Positions 17,236 to 26,091 of a stretch of 64,000 bases of DNA are shown here, in pieces. Below the pieces are notes generated by a model that saw only the letters and a program-made list of their open reading frames with translations, searched no databases and had not been told where the DNA came from. The DNA comes from Chthoniobacteraceae bacterium. GTDB taxonomy: Bacteria; Verrucomicrobiota; Verrucomicrobiia; Chthoniobacterales; Chthoniobacteraceae. The stretch covers positions 1-64,000 of the forward strand of contig JAQGOL010000009.1 of NCBI GenBank assembly GCA_028293625.1, in the 5' to 3' direction. Position 1 is the stretch's first letter. Each line of letters begins with the position of its first letter. The position numbers and the translations under genes are program-made.

Positions 17236-19872
17236 TTATTGACGAGCCGGGGATGCGGTAGCGCGTTTCCCCGGTTTGTTTTCAATCTCGATTTCATCGA
17301 GCCAGCATTTGGCGCGCTCTTTCCCGGGGCTCACAATTCCAAGCCAGGTGAGACGTTTCATCTCGGGTGAGGCAAAGCTGAGCTTCTCAAAGCGCTGAGT
17401 CTCCTGGCCCTTCACCGTGATGGAGCAACTCCACGTGTTGTCGGAGTCGTCTCCCAGGCCGGCACTCATTTCCACATGCGCCCAGGTGCCGGCTGGAACC
17501 TCTGTTAACTTGCGGCCGTTCGCGCTGAGAACCCCATTTTGCAAAGTAAGCGCGGGGCCGGTGTGATACGGCTCCGCGTCATCGCGCCATTCCACCAAAA
17601 GTTGGTAAGCCGCCTCGGCGCGCACATCGAAGGCGACCCGCGTCGTGCCGCTTTCATGATTTGGTGAGTAATAAAAATGCGGATCGAAAAACGGTTCCGT
17701 TTCCGGCGAATCGGCCAGTTCAAGGCAATGCGCGCCCTTGGCCGGATCCGCCGCCACGACACCGATGGCAACGGTTGCGCCCTGCCACGACTGGGCCGGC
17801 TTGCCTCCGATCGCGCTGTTTTCAAATCCGTCGTGCAACTGGAGCGGCGGCGGCGTTGGTTTGAGCCCGTATTTCATCGCGGGAAATTCCCGTGCGGCGA
17901 GCGCTTTCCATGCATCCGGTGAATTGGCTGATACGCCGGCTTTTTTCCAGTCGAACGGGACAAACCCGAGTTTGAAGGCAGGCGACTCCGGTTTCAGCGT
18001 CCAATCGCCATGGAGCGGATCGACAAAAAGCGGGTCGGCCAGAAGCGAGCCGGTATCCTGGCCGCTTGCCTGCCATTCCTTCCAGGTTTTGCCGGCGAAA
18101 TCGCGAATCGTGCCGCCGGGTTTCCAGTAGAGGTTGTCGTGAAGATCGAGGCGTCCGTCATGCCAGTTTTTGTTCACGTGGGCAAAAAGTTTGCCTTCCC
18201 CGAGCAGCACAATGTTGCGCTCAAAAGCGAAGGCGAAAAAGTCTTCGGGCCGGCTGCGGCGCACATGTTCTTCCGCGCAAAAAGCGATGATGTTGTTTCG
18301 GACCAGATTGCCGCGTCCGTAATGCTGATGGTACCCGGCGTCCTGGGTGTGATGGACCAGGTTGTTTTCCCAGAGAATGCCGGTGCTTCCTTCATCATTA
18401 TACATTCCCCAGCCGCCATAACTGGAGACGCCGATGTCGTGAATGTGGCAGCCACGGATCACCGTCCCGGGTTGAGCTCCAAGCGTGTAAACGGCCGCCA
18501 TGTCACTAAGCAATCCCCACCCGAGGTGATGCAAATGACAGTTTTCCACCAGGTTGCGCGCGCCGGCCGTCGCATTGTAACCCCATGTCCATCCAATGCT
18601 CACCGCGCTGTAAAAGAAATCCGCAATATCGCACTGACGCAGCGTGCAATCGCTTGCATGGAAGATTGTGACTCCGATCGCTCCCATAAAATAACGGCCC
18701 CCGGAGTGGATAATGCAGTTTTCGACCGTCACATGGCTCGTCTGCGCCGGGCCGGCATCGGAGACGCCCGGGTCGCCGATCTTCACGCCGCCCGCGCCCA
18801 TGTCGTGGAGCCAGCAATCGCGCAGGGTGACATCCCGGCAGGCGCGCCTGATCCAGGCGACGTTGGTGAGGGTATGGCCAAATTCACATCCCGAAAAGAG
18901 GATGTGGCGCGCTTCGTCGGCTTCGATCGCCGCACCGAGGCCGTTCTCCGCTTGGCCAAATGAAGCGCCTTCATTTCCGAGCGCATAGTTCTGATACCGG
19001 AACGCAATCCCTTTAAACTCAATGTTTTCAACCAACTTCGTTCCCTCTCCCTTAAAGCGAATCCATTGCGGGGCGACGGGGATCCAGACTTCCGCCGTTT
19101 CGGGTTTTTCACCAGGGCGGGGGATATAAGAGAGCTTGCCGTCGCGGGCGAGGAACCATTCCCCGGGAGCATCGAGCGCCCCGCGAAAATTTTCAAAGTG
19201 AAGCCGCTGGTAAGGTTCCGGTTGAAAGAAGGGCTGGCCTCCGCCGCCTGTAAATTGCAGGAGCCCATCCTCAAAACGCACGCCTGCCACGCGATGCCGG
19301 TTCACATCCCAGGAATGATACGCGAGCACATTGACATCGTGTAATTCCTGCGTGCCGAGCCCTTTGAAGACCGCCGCGTCCCCAGGCGAAACCTGCAACA
19401 GCCGGTGCGCGGCGTCGCCATTGTAAGCGATTCCCGGCAACGGCTCTTTCGGCTGGCTGATTCCCTGGAAAAATCCGCTGTTCGGTGTGCGCGCGCGAAT
19501 CGCCCGTTCGCCATTTACCCATAGCGCTTCAAAATAACCGTCCCGCCCCTCGGGAATCCGGACGCTCCAGACCCCATCCGCATCGGCCTTAAACCCCGTG
19601 ATCCTGCGGCCACCGACAAAGACCGGTTTAGCGCCCGGTGCGGCTTCATAAGTGACGCCGGAATCCCGGGGATCAAACACAACCGGTTCGCTCAATGGAT
19701 AGACGCCGTCAGCGATCCGCACCACGACAGGCTGGCCCTCCGCCCGTGCCTTGCGCGCCGCATCACGCGCGGCTGCGAGCGTCGAAACGGGAGTCTCAGG
19801 TTTGAGATCAATCGTCACCGCGCGAGCCGGCGCGGCCAAAACGAGCAAGGTAAGCAGGGAGCGATAAAGCAT
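17236..19872 (-). CDS. secreted right-handed beta-helix protein (pectate-lyase-like fold)
   Basis: 878 residues from the ATG at 19872, chosen because it begins a signal peptide (LYRSLLTLLVLAAPARAV). The open frame continues upstream to 20010 only through the repeat array. Residues about 25-105 (AAARDAARKARAEG, VVVRIADGVYPLSEPVVFDP) are the capping region typical of beta-helix polysaccharide-active proteins. Residues about 280-640 hold parallel beta-helix coils: VENIEFKGIAFRYQ, ILFSGCEFGHTLTNVAWIRR, VTLRDCWLHDMGAGGVKIGD, NLVENCHLHHLGWG, VIRGCHIHDIGV. The last ~200 residues form a beta-sandwich resembling a LamG-type carbohydrate-binding domain (HDGFENSAIGG ... CWLDEIEIEN). Likely acts on or binds a polysaccharide outside the cytoplasm; the substrate is not readable. 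The 21-bp tandem array lies just upstream. Confidence 0.8.
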   Translation of the reverse strand: MLYRSLLTLLVLAAPARAVTIDLKPETPVSTLAAARDAARKARAEGQPVVVRIADGVYPLSEPVVFDPRDSGVTYEAAPGAKPVFVGGRRITGFKADADGVWSVRIPEGRDGYFEALWVNGERAIRARTPNSGFFQGISQPKEPLPGIAYNGDAAHRLLQVSPGDAAVFKGLGTQELHDVNVLAYHSWDVNRHRVAGVRFEDGLLQFTGGGGQPFFQPEPYQRLHFENFRGALDAPGEWFLARDGKLSYIPRPGEKPETAEVWIPVAPQWIRFKGEGTKLVENIEFKGIAFRYQNYALGNEGASFGQAENGLGAAIEADEARHILFSGCEFGHTLTNVAWIRRACRDVTLRDCWLHDMGAGGVKIGDPGVSDAGPAQTSHVTVENCIIHSGGRYFMGAIGVTIFHASDCTLRQCDIADFFYSAVSIGWTWGYNATAGARNLVENCHLHHLGWGLLSDMAAVYTLGAQPGTVIRGCHIHDIGVSSYGGWGMYNDEGSTGILWENNLVHHTQDAGYHQHYGRGNLVRNNIIAFCAEEHVRRSRPEDFFAFAFERNIVLLGEGKLFAHVNKNWHDGRLDLHDNLYWKPGGTIRDFAGKTWKEWQASGQDTGSLLADPLFVDPLHGDWTLKPESPAFKLGFVPFDWKKAGVSANSPDAWKALAAREFPAMKYGLKPTPPPLQLHDGFENSAIGGKPAQSWQGATVAIGVVAADPAKGAHCLELADSPETEPFFDPHFYYSPNHESGTTRVAFDVRAEAAYQLLVEWRDDAEPYHTGPALTLQNGVLSANGRKLTEVPAGTWAHVEMSAGLGDDSDNTWSCSITVKGQETQRFEKLSFASPEMKRLTWLGIVSPGKERAKCWLDEIEIENKPGKRATASPARQ

Positions 19873-19940
19873 TGGCCCAGTAAAATCCGGCACCTGCCGC
19901 TTTATTAGGAAGCGGCGGCTTTCCCATGGATGATCGGCCG

Positions 19941-20222
19941 TACACTGGGAACTTCGCGATTCAGAGCGGACGTTTAAGGCACGCTGGGATGAACGCGGAA
20001 AAGTTCGCAACGATCACGGAGCAGTTCGCAATGAAGGCGTTGTGGTTAACAATCGCCGCTTCGGACTTCGCAATGACGAGGCAAAATCGAGCAACACCGG
20101 CGTCGTGCTTATCAATTGCGACTCGGAACCTCGCAATGAACGCGCAAAGTCCCGCAACGGAGACGCGGCATTCAACAATGGAGATCTACGACTTCGCAAG
20201 GGACCTTTCTCAGTTCCCTACG
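19941..20222. repeat. degenerate 21-bp tandem array (12 contiguous units plus one outlier)
   Basis: From 19971 to 20222 the sequence divides exactly into 12 units of 21 bp (252 bp). A 13th similar unit lies at 19941-19961, offset by 9 bases. The units are not copies of one another. The last nine bases tend to TTCGCAAYG, and CAA is at unit positions 17-19 in ten consecutive units (19992-20201). A second short block at positions 4-6 tends to RCG. The centre (positions 7-11) is freely variable. Because 21 is a multiple of three, the plus strand reads as heptapeptides ending FAM, FAT, LAM or similar. The last unit overlaps the 3' end of the RCC1 gene by five bases. The array occupies almost the whole gap between two minus-strand genes. 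Function unknown; a phased protein-binding array is one inference. Confidence 0.85.
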
Positions 20223-23200
20223 AAGCGGTAAGCGCCGGCATCCCGGGAGACGCGAAAACGGCTGAAACCGCGGCGGGCTCCGGGGGAAGCGCGATCTCGA
20301 TGAACGATTCAGTGTTGTCGTCGAAAGTCACCAGAACGTGGATTCGGCCCTCGTCATCGTAGCCGCTCGCGGCACCGATGGAACCGGCCGTGGGCGCCAG
20401 GGCGACAAATTGCCGGATGGTTTTCGTTTTGTTTCTGACAACGAATTGCCGGCCCGTTCGCAGGAGAAGCGAGGGCGCTTCCCCATCAAGGCAAACCCAG
20501 AGCCCAAGATTGTTCGCCGGGGTGATGTTCTCCGTGGAATTGCCCGTCAATGTGGCCGTAAAGAGCGCATCGATACCGCGATGGTTAGGTAAAACGAGGG
20601 AAACAAAGCGATTCCACCTCCCGCCGCCGGGCGCAGCCTGCCCGGTGCGGGCAATGAGCTCGCCAGACCCAAGAAAAAGGCCTGTCTCACCCTTCCCCTT
20701 TTTTCCCGCAAAGGCGCCAAGGAAAGCGACCTTTCCATCGGCACCTTCCACCGGATCAAAGAACATCGCCACCCCAGCGGCGCCGTTCCCGCTGGTGAGC
20801 AGATCGGCTTTTCGGGCAAGAATCGTTGACGGCCCGGCTGCCGGTGTATGGAGCAGGACCAGATTATCAGCCTTGGAAATCTGGCTGGAATACGGCGCGA
20901 TCCGCGCGGTATAGGAAACGCCGCTGGGACCGAACGCCGGCAGTCCGAAGCCTGAGAGCTTCAGGAAAGAGGAGGGGAGAACAGCGTGTGGCTGGCCCGT
21001 GACGGCCCAGGTCTTCCACTCCGTTAATTTCACGACGTCATCGGGAATGGAATAAATGCCCTGCGATTTGTCGGCAAAACTCAGGCGCACTCCGATGGTG
21101 TGATCATCGATCCGCCAGCGTCCCTCCGCGAGGCTGCCCTGCGCGCCAACAAGCGTGCTGAGCACCGTGACGGTGGAATTGTTGATGCCCCAGCCTTTAC
21201 GGACGAGCATCCGGAGGCTGCCGTCCTGCAGCAGGGCGAAGAGCGCCAGGTCGTTGGAACGGGAGACTTTTTTCCCCTGAAGCGTTGAGAGGAAAAAGAC
21301 GGTTGAACCGTTACCATCAAACGCGACGATCGAACGGAAGAAGACCCCTTCAAGACCGGGCACATTGCCACCGATGCGCACGGAAGCCTTGGGATTGCCG
21401 TTTGCAAGTCCGGTGTAAAGCACCGTGGAGTTGGCTGTGGTGACAGCCGGGCGCTGGAGTTCAAGCGTGACGAGCGCGGCCTGGCCGTTGGGCGGACCGA
21501 ACTTTGAAATCCGGCTTCCTTCAATCCCCGGAGCGGCGCCGCCCGCCTTCAAAAGAACGGCCCCATCACCGGCAAAGATCGCTTTGACCGGTGGAAGGGT
21601 GCCGGTTCTAAAGGTCCCGGAGAACTGGCCGAGGGTCGGGGGACCGAAGTTTCCAAAAAAAGTATCGGTCGATTCCCCAGGCACTTGTTGGGAATTACTA
21701 AGACCGGCCTGGTAAGAGACAGGCGCCATGAGCACCGTGACGAGCCCGATACTCTGATCGTTTAGCGTGTAGGTAAATTGATCTTCGTGAGCAATACCGG
21801 ATGCGGGCAGATAAGTAATCAGGCCATTGGAGAACAACACCTTTCCATGCGCTCCCTGGCTGATATCCACGATGACGGCATTGCCAAGGGCGGGGGGCTT
21901 GTCGTTCTCCAGCGGGTCAAATGTCAGCGGCTGGCCATTATTAAAAACGATATCGGGCGCCGTGCTCGAAAGGCTTTTGACCGTGACCGTAGTTCTGCTT
22001 CCACCCCGCAAGGTATAGGAAAAGCTATCGTTCCCAGGGGATGCGAGGTTCGGTGTATAGATAAGCGTGCCGTCGGGGACCTGGAGGTGCGACGAGGTAA
22101 CAACAGAGACGCCGAACTCGACTTTTCCGTGGGCGCCCTGGGTGAATTCCTGGATCTCCAAACCAACGGCATCCGGGTCGAGGTCGTTTTTGCGCGGATC
22201 AAATCTGAGCGGCTTGCTCCGGATTTCAACCGAGTCAGTCACCGCGATGGCATTCCGCTTGGTGGTGAAACTGGAGTGACCACCTTTCCATGCAAAACCT
22301 TCAGTTTTGACTACGGCAAAATAATACTTCGTACCCGGACGCAATCCCGTGACTGTGCGCGTGACGATGACCGGCAGGTTCCCATCGACACGTGTGATGG
22401 TTTGATCAATTGGCAGGGTAAGGTAGACATCAATTCCGAACCGGAATCGGACGGATGTCGGGTTGAAGTAAGGATAGACGACGGCATTGAGGGTGGCCGA
22501 AGTCTCGGTAATATCGGTGGCGGTAAGAGCACCCAGAGAGGAAATATAGTAGGGCGAAGGCTGGCCGACTGCCGCGGAACGGGAACGTCCGGCCGCAATA
22601 AAACTAACACTCTGAAGTCCGTAGGGAATATTGAGTACGCCGGGATCCACCAGATTGGAGGCCGGCCATGCCACCACGGTGCCATCGCTTTTCAGCGCGA
22701 GCGCATGATAAAAACCCGCCGCAATCGCCGTGACCTCTTTTAATCCCACGGGCACTCTGCCGGATCCGGTGCCCCAGCCCACGACGGTCCCATCGTTTTT
22801 AAGAGCCAGCGCATGATGATCGCCCGCGGCAATCGCGCTTACCTCATTCAGCCCGTCGGGTACCGCCAGGGGATCTCCTGAACCCCATGTGACGACCGTG
22901 CCGTCGCTTTTCAGCGCCATGTCAAAGCCTTCGCCCGCGGCAACAGCGACAATCCCGGTTAATCCCGCAGGCACGTTGGCGTTGGCTCCCCACGCCACGA
23001 CGCTCCCATCGTTTTTAAGCGCAATCGAAGCGTAAAAACCCGCGGCCACGGCTTTGACCCCAGTGAGCCCCGAAGGCACCGTGCTTGCGCCCGACGCATT
23101 TGATCCCCAGCCGACGACGCTCCCATCGTTTTTGAGCGCCAGCGCATGATCGGCTCCGGCAGCAATCGCAATGACCGCATCGAGCTCGGTGGGAGCCGAG

Positions 23201-23454
23201 ACTTCGCCGTGCTCATCGGTGCCCCAGGCCAGCACCGTGCCGTTTTTTGTAAGGGCGACGGTAAAATGGCTCCCTTGCGCCACCTGAACAACTTGCGTTG
23301 CCTCCGGTGGAAGCATGATGCCGGCCGGATATCCTTCTCCCCATTCAACCGCCTTGTAAACTCCGGGCTCGGCATGCGCCGCGCCGGGTCCAAAAAAACC
23401 GGCGAGCATCGCGACAAACAGGCAGCGAATCGGCAAAGTAAGAGAATTTTTCAT
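20218..23454 (-). CDS. secreted RCC1-repeat protein with fibronectin- and cadherin-like domains
   Basis: 1,078 residues from the ATG at 23454, which starts a signal peptide (IRCLFVAMLAGFFGPGAAHA). Residues about 50-300 are seven RCC1-type beta-propeller repeats of 35-42 residues with the pattern V-x-A-I-A-A-G-x-x-H-A-L-A-L-K-N-D-G-T-V-V-x-W-G. A fibronectin-III-like domain follows (ITETSATLNAVVYPYFNPTS, TVTGLRPGTKYYFAVV). Two Ig/cadherin-like segments come next, each with QGAHGKV and an F-S/T-Y-T-L core. The last ~450 residues are a beta-rich region with QVPGESTDTFFGNF and repeated G-D-G-A-V/L motifs, resembling DUF7453-type repeats. No catalytic residues are evident; extracellular binding is likely. 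A palindrome TGCATTGTAAATGCA at 23533-23547, about 80 bases upstream, could be an operator. Confidence 0.8.
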   Translation of the reverse strand: MKNSLTLPIRCLFVAMLAGFFGPGAAHAEPGVYKAVEWGEGYPAGIMLPPEATQVVQVAQGSHFTVALTKNGTVLAWGTDEHGEVSAPTELDAVIAIAAGADHALALKNDGSVVGWGSNASGASTVPSGLTGVKAVAAGFYASIALKNDGSVVAWGANANVPAGLTGIVAVAAGEGFDMALKSDGTVVTWGSGDPLAVPDGLNEVSAIAAGDHHALALKNDGTVVGWGTGSGRVPVGLKEVTAIAAGFYHALALKSDGTVVAWPASNLVDPGVLNIPYGLQSVSFIAAGRSRSAAVGQPSPYYISSLGALTATDITETSATLNAVVYPYFNPTSVRFRFGIDVYLTLPIDQTITRVDGNLPVIVTRTVTGLRPGTKYYFAVVKTEGFAWKGGHSSFTTKRNAIAVTDSVEIRSKPLRFDPRKNDLDPDAVGLEIQEFTQGAHGKVEFGVSVVTSSHLQVPDGTLIYTPNLASPGNDSFSYTLRGGSRTTVTVKSLSSTAPDIVFNNGQPLTFDPLENDKPPALGNAVIVDISQGAHGKVLFSNGLITYLPASGIAHEDQFTYTLNDQSIGLVTVLMAPVSYQAGLSNSQQVPGESTDTFFGNFGPPTLGQFSGTFRTGTLPPVKAIFAGDGAVLLKAGGAAPGIEGSRISKFGPPNGQAALVTLELQRPAVTTANSTVLYTGLANGNPKASVRIGGNVPGLEGVFFRSIVAFDGNGSTVFFLSTLQGKKVSRSNDLALFALLQDGSLRMLVRKGWGINNSTVTVLSTLVGAQGSLAEGRWRIDDHTIGVRLSFADKSQGIYSIPDDVVKLTEWKTWAVTGQPHAVLPSSFLKLSGFGLPAFGPSGVSYTARIAPYSSQISKADNLVLLHTPAAGPSTILARKADLLTSGNGAAGVAMFFDPVEGADGKVAFLGAFAGKKGKGETGLFLGSGELIARTGQAAPGGGRWNRFVSLVLPNHRGIDALFTATLTGNSTENITPANNLGLWVCLDGEAPSLLLRTGRQFVVRNKTKTIRQFVALAPTAGSIGAASGYDDEGRIHVLVTFDDNTESFIEIALPPEPAAVSAVFASPGMPALTAS

Positions 23455-23582
23455 GGGAGAACGGGAGGAAAGCGACACAAATGCGTGGCTCGTGGTAGCG
23501 TTAAACGTAAAGCCACACTCCACAAATATGAATGCATTGTAAATGCAGTTAATGGGATTCTATGAATCGTTTCGGTACAAAC

Positions 23583-23616
23583 AAAAGCCGCGTCCTGGAA
23601 ACAGAACGCGGCTTTT
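23583..23616 (-). terminator. terminator downstream of aspS (bidirectional in form)
   Basis: Perfect 11-bp stem AAAAGCCGCGT (23583-23593) / ACGCGGCTTTT (23606-23616) with a 12-base loop. On the minus strand it follows the aspS stop by about 30 bases and ends in a T-rich run. Confidence 0.85.
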
Positions 23617-23648
23617 TAGCAGGCTGGGAGCCCGAGGGTCTGTTGTTG

Positions 23649-25472
23649 TTAACCCTTCTTCGCGGTGCTCTGGATGTAGAGCTCGCGGAGCTGCTTGAAG
23701 TCGACTTCGCTCGGCGAATCGGTCATCAGATCGACGCCGCGGTTGTTCTTTGGAAAAGCGATCACGTCGCGGATGCTGTCGGCGCCGCAAATGAGCATGA
23801 CGAGGCGATCGAGTCCGAGCGCCAGGCCGCCATGGGGCGGTGCGCCAAAGCTGAATGCCTTGAGCAGATGGCCGAACATCGTCTCCTGCTGCACACCGGT
23901 GACGCCGAGCACATCGAACATTTTCGACTGCAACGCGGGCTCGTGGATTCGAATCGAGCCGCCGCCGATCTCCACGCCGTTGAGCACGACATCGTAGGCC
24001 TGGGCGCGCACTTTGGCGAAATCGCCGGCCTCAAGCAGCGGCAGATCTTCTGCCAGCGGGCGGGTAAAGGGATGATGGACGGCGTTCCATTTGTTTTCCT
24101 CGGCGTTGTAAGCCAGGAGCGGGAAGTCGATCACCCAAAGGAAATTGAGTTTGTCGTCGAAATCGTCGTGAAGATGCTGAGGCAAAATCTCTTCGTTGGC
24201 GAACCGGCCTGCAAGTTTTTGCGCCCGCTGGATTTCCATAACACGCAAACGGATCCGGCCGAGTACCTCGCAGACGATGTCCCATTTATCCGCGCCGAAA
24301 AGAAGCAGGTCGCCTTCCTCGATATGCATGCGGGCGGTGAGGGCGGTTTTTTCTTCCTCGGTGAAAAACTTGACGATGGGCGACTTCCATTCGCCGTTTT
24401 CAACCTTGATGAACGCGAGCCCCTTGGCGCCAAAGAGCTTGGCCATCTGGGTGAGCTCTTCGATCTGTCCGGTGGTGATGGAGGCAAATCGCTTGGCGTT
24501 AATCGCCTTGACGCAGCCGCCGGCATCGAGCGCGCCGCGGAAGACTTTGAACGTGCTGTTCTCAAAGATGCCGTCAAGGGCGACGAGTTCCATTCCAAAG
24601 CGGGTATCGGGCTTGTCGCTGCCGAAACGGTTGAGCGCTTCAGTATAGGTCAGGCGCGGGAACGGAGTCGGGATTTCGACATCCTTGGCCGCCTTGAATA
24701 CCTGCGAGAGGAGGCCTTCCAGCAACGTGTAGATCTCGTCGGGGGTGATGAAGGAAGCCTCCAGGTCGATCTGGGTGAATTCAGGCTGCCGATCGGCGCG
24801 CAGATCTTCATCCCGGAAACATTTGGCGACCTGGAAATACTTCTCGATCCCGCCAACCATGAGCAGCTGCTTGTATTGCTGCGGCGCCTGGGGCAGGGCA
24901 TAGAAGGAACCCGGCGTCAGGCGGCTCGGGACAAGGAAATCGCGCGCGCCTTCCGGCGTCGATTTGGAAAGGATCGGGGTTTCGATTTCCAGGTAACCCT
25001 GGTCGTCGAGGAAATCGCGGATCGTTTTGGTAACGCGATGGCGCAGCTTCAGGTTGCGGGCCATCATCGGCCGGCGAAGATCGAGGTAACGATGGGTCAG
25101 GCGCAAGTCTTCGTTGCCGGCATCGGTATCGATCGGGAAGGGAGGGACTTCGGCTTTGTTCAGGACCGTGAGCGCAGTGGCGACCACTTCGATGCCGCCG
25201 GTCTGAAGCTTCGAGTTTTCCGTGCCAAGGAGACGCGATACGACCGTGCCGGTCAGCGTGACAACGTCTTCGCTGCGCAAGGAGTGCGAGGCTTCGGAAA
25301 CCGCGGCGTTTTCATCGGGGCGAAAGACAACCTGGGTGAGACCTTCGCGGTCGCGCAAGTCAATGAAGATAACGCCGCCATGGTCGCGGCGCGAATTGAC
25401 CCAGCCGGCCAGCGTGACGGTTTCTCCAACGTGTTCCAGGCGCAGGCTGTTGCAAGTCGTGGTGCGATACAT
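23649..25472 (-). CDS. aspS: aspartyl-tRNA synthetase
   Basis: 607 residues from the ATG at 25472 (MYRTTTCNSLRLEH), the usual family start; the frame is open further upstream but that extension lacks homology-like sequence. Charges tRNA-Asp with aspartate in the cytoplasm. The N-terminal anticodon-binding OB fold (VTLAGWVNSRRDHGGVIFID) is followed by class II motifs: motif 2 around YFQVAKCFRDEDLRADRQPE, then FTQIDLEASF; the bacterial GAD insertion domain sits mid-protein; motif 3 is GLALGLDRLVMLI with ADSIRDVIAFPKN. The length and GAD insert fit the bacterial type. Whether it is discriminating or also charges tRNA-Asn is not determinable here. It has its own transcript, bounded by terminators on both sides. 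Confidence 0.97.
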   Translation of the reverse strand: MYRTTTCNSLRLEHVGETVTLAGWVNSRRDHGGVIFIDLRDREGLTQVVFRPDENAAVSEASHSLRSEDVVTLTGTVVSRLLGTENSKLQTGGIEVVATALTVLNKAEVPPFPIDTDAGNEDLRLTHRYLDLRRPMMARNLKLRHRVTKTIRDFLDDQGYLEIETPILSKSTPEGARDFLVPSRLTPGSFYALPQAPQQYKQLLMVGGIEKYFQVAKCFRDEDLRADRQPEFTQIDLEASFITPDEIYTLLEGLLSQVFKAAKDVEIPTPFPRLTYTEALNRFGSDKPDTRFGMELVALDGIFENSTFKVFRGALDAGGCVKAINAKRFASITTGQIEELTQMAKLFGAKGLAFIKVENGEWKSPIVKFFTEEEKTALTARMHIEEGDLLLFGADKWDIVCEVLGRIRLRVMEIQRAQKLAGRFANEEILPQHLHDDFDDKLNFLWVIDFPLLAYNAEENKWNAVHHPFTRPLAEDLPLLEAGDFAKVRAQAYDVVLNGVEIGGGSIRIHEPALQSKMFDVLGVTGVQQETMFGHLLKAFSFGAPPHGGLALGLDRLVMLICGADSIRDVIAFPKNNRGVDLMTDSPSEVDFKQLRELYIQSTAKKG

Positions 25473-25614
25473 AATAAGGGGCGGGGACTCTAGCGGCGCG
25501 TTTGCGAAATGGCAGGGAAAAGTGAGGGAAAAGGAGCCTTCAGTCGAAGGAACCTTTAATTTGATGGTAGCCATACGGCCTGTAAGACGTATCCAGTCCC
25601 TCAAATAGGTACGC

Positions 25615-25644
25615 AAAAAAGGGCGGGACCTAAGTCCCGCCCTT
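25615..25644 (-). terminator. terminator downstream of rplQ
   Basis: Perfect 9-bp stem GGGCGGGAC (25621-25629) / GTCCCGCCC (25634-25642), loop CTAA, flanked on the left by AAAAAA, giving a U run when read on the minus strand. It lies 30 bases after the rplQ stop and upstream of aspS. Confidence 0.9.
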
Positions 25645-25671
25645 CGCGAATTTTTGCGTGGCTAACGAAGC

Positions 25672-26058
25672 TTACTTCACTTCGGCAACTTCAGCGACAG
25701 GACCGTCGACCCATTCAATGAAGGCCATCGGCGCGGCGTCGCTCTTGCGCATGCCGAGCTTGACGATACGGGTGTAGCCGCCCTGACGGGTTGCGGCACG
25801 GGGAGCTACTTCGTCAAAGAGGCGTTTGACGGCGATCTCGTTGTGGCGAAGGGTCGCGAGCGCATTGCGGCGTGCGTGAAGGGTCTTCTTCTTGCCGAGG
25901 GTCACCATCTTTTCCGCCAAGGGACGGACTGCTTTGGCCTTGGCCAGCGTGGTGGTGATACGGCTGTGCTCAATGAGGCTGACGACCTGATTGGCGAGAA
26001 GCGCGTCGCGGTGCGCCTGGCTGCGCCCTAGTTTGATCGTCTTTACTTGATGTCGCAT
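25672..26058 (-). CDS. rplQ: 50S ribosomal protein L17
   Basis: 128 residues. The N-terminal MRHQVKTIKLGRSQAHRDAL is the bacterial L17 signature, followed by NQVVSLIEHSRITTTLAKAK, TLGKKKTLHARRNAL and GGYTRIVKLGMRKSDAAPMA. A component of the large ribosomal subunit near the exit tunnel. It follows rpoA by 33 bases, the classic rpoA-rplQ order, and ends at a strong terminator. The short C-terminal tail (PVAEVAEVK) is a common variation. No Shine-Dalgarno sequence precedes the ATG. Confidence 0.98.
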   Translation of the reverse strand: MRHQVKTIKLGRSQAHRDALLANQVVSLIEHSRITTTLAKAKAVRPLAEKMVTLGKKKTLHARRNALATLRHNEIAVKRLFDEVAPRAATRQGGYTRIVKLGMRKSDAAPMAFIEWVDGPVAEVAEVK

Positions 26059-26091
26059 GTGAGTGTCTTAAGGGTGTCTTGGATTGAAAAT

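Noticed and set aside
19941-20222. CRISPR array
   Set aside because: Units are 21 bp with only ~9 conserved bases and no spacers of usual length; no cas genes in the window.
19926-20231. A 101-residue protein reading the 21-bp array as heptapeptides
   Set aside because: The regularity follows from 21 being a multiple of 3. The conserved part is at DNA level and the residues vary without conservative pattern, so a coding role is less likely, though not excluded.
23562-25493. 643-codon open frame antisense to aspS
   Set aside because: It shadows the conserved aspS codons on the opposite strand; the composition is an artefact of high GC at third positions. The same holds for long antisense frames over 36996-38756, 45284-46762 and 59451-60923.
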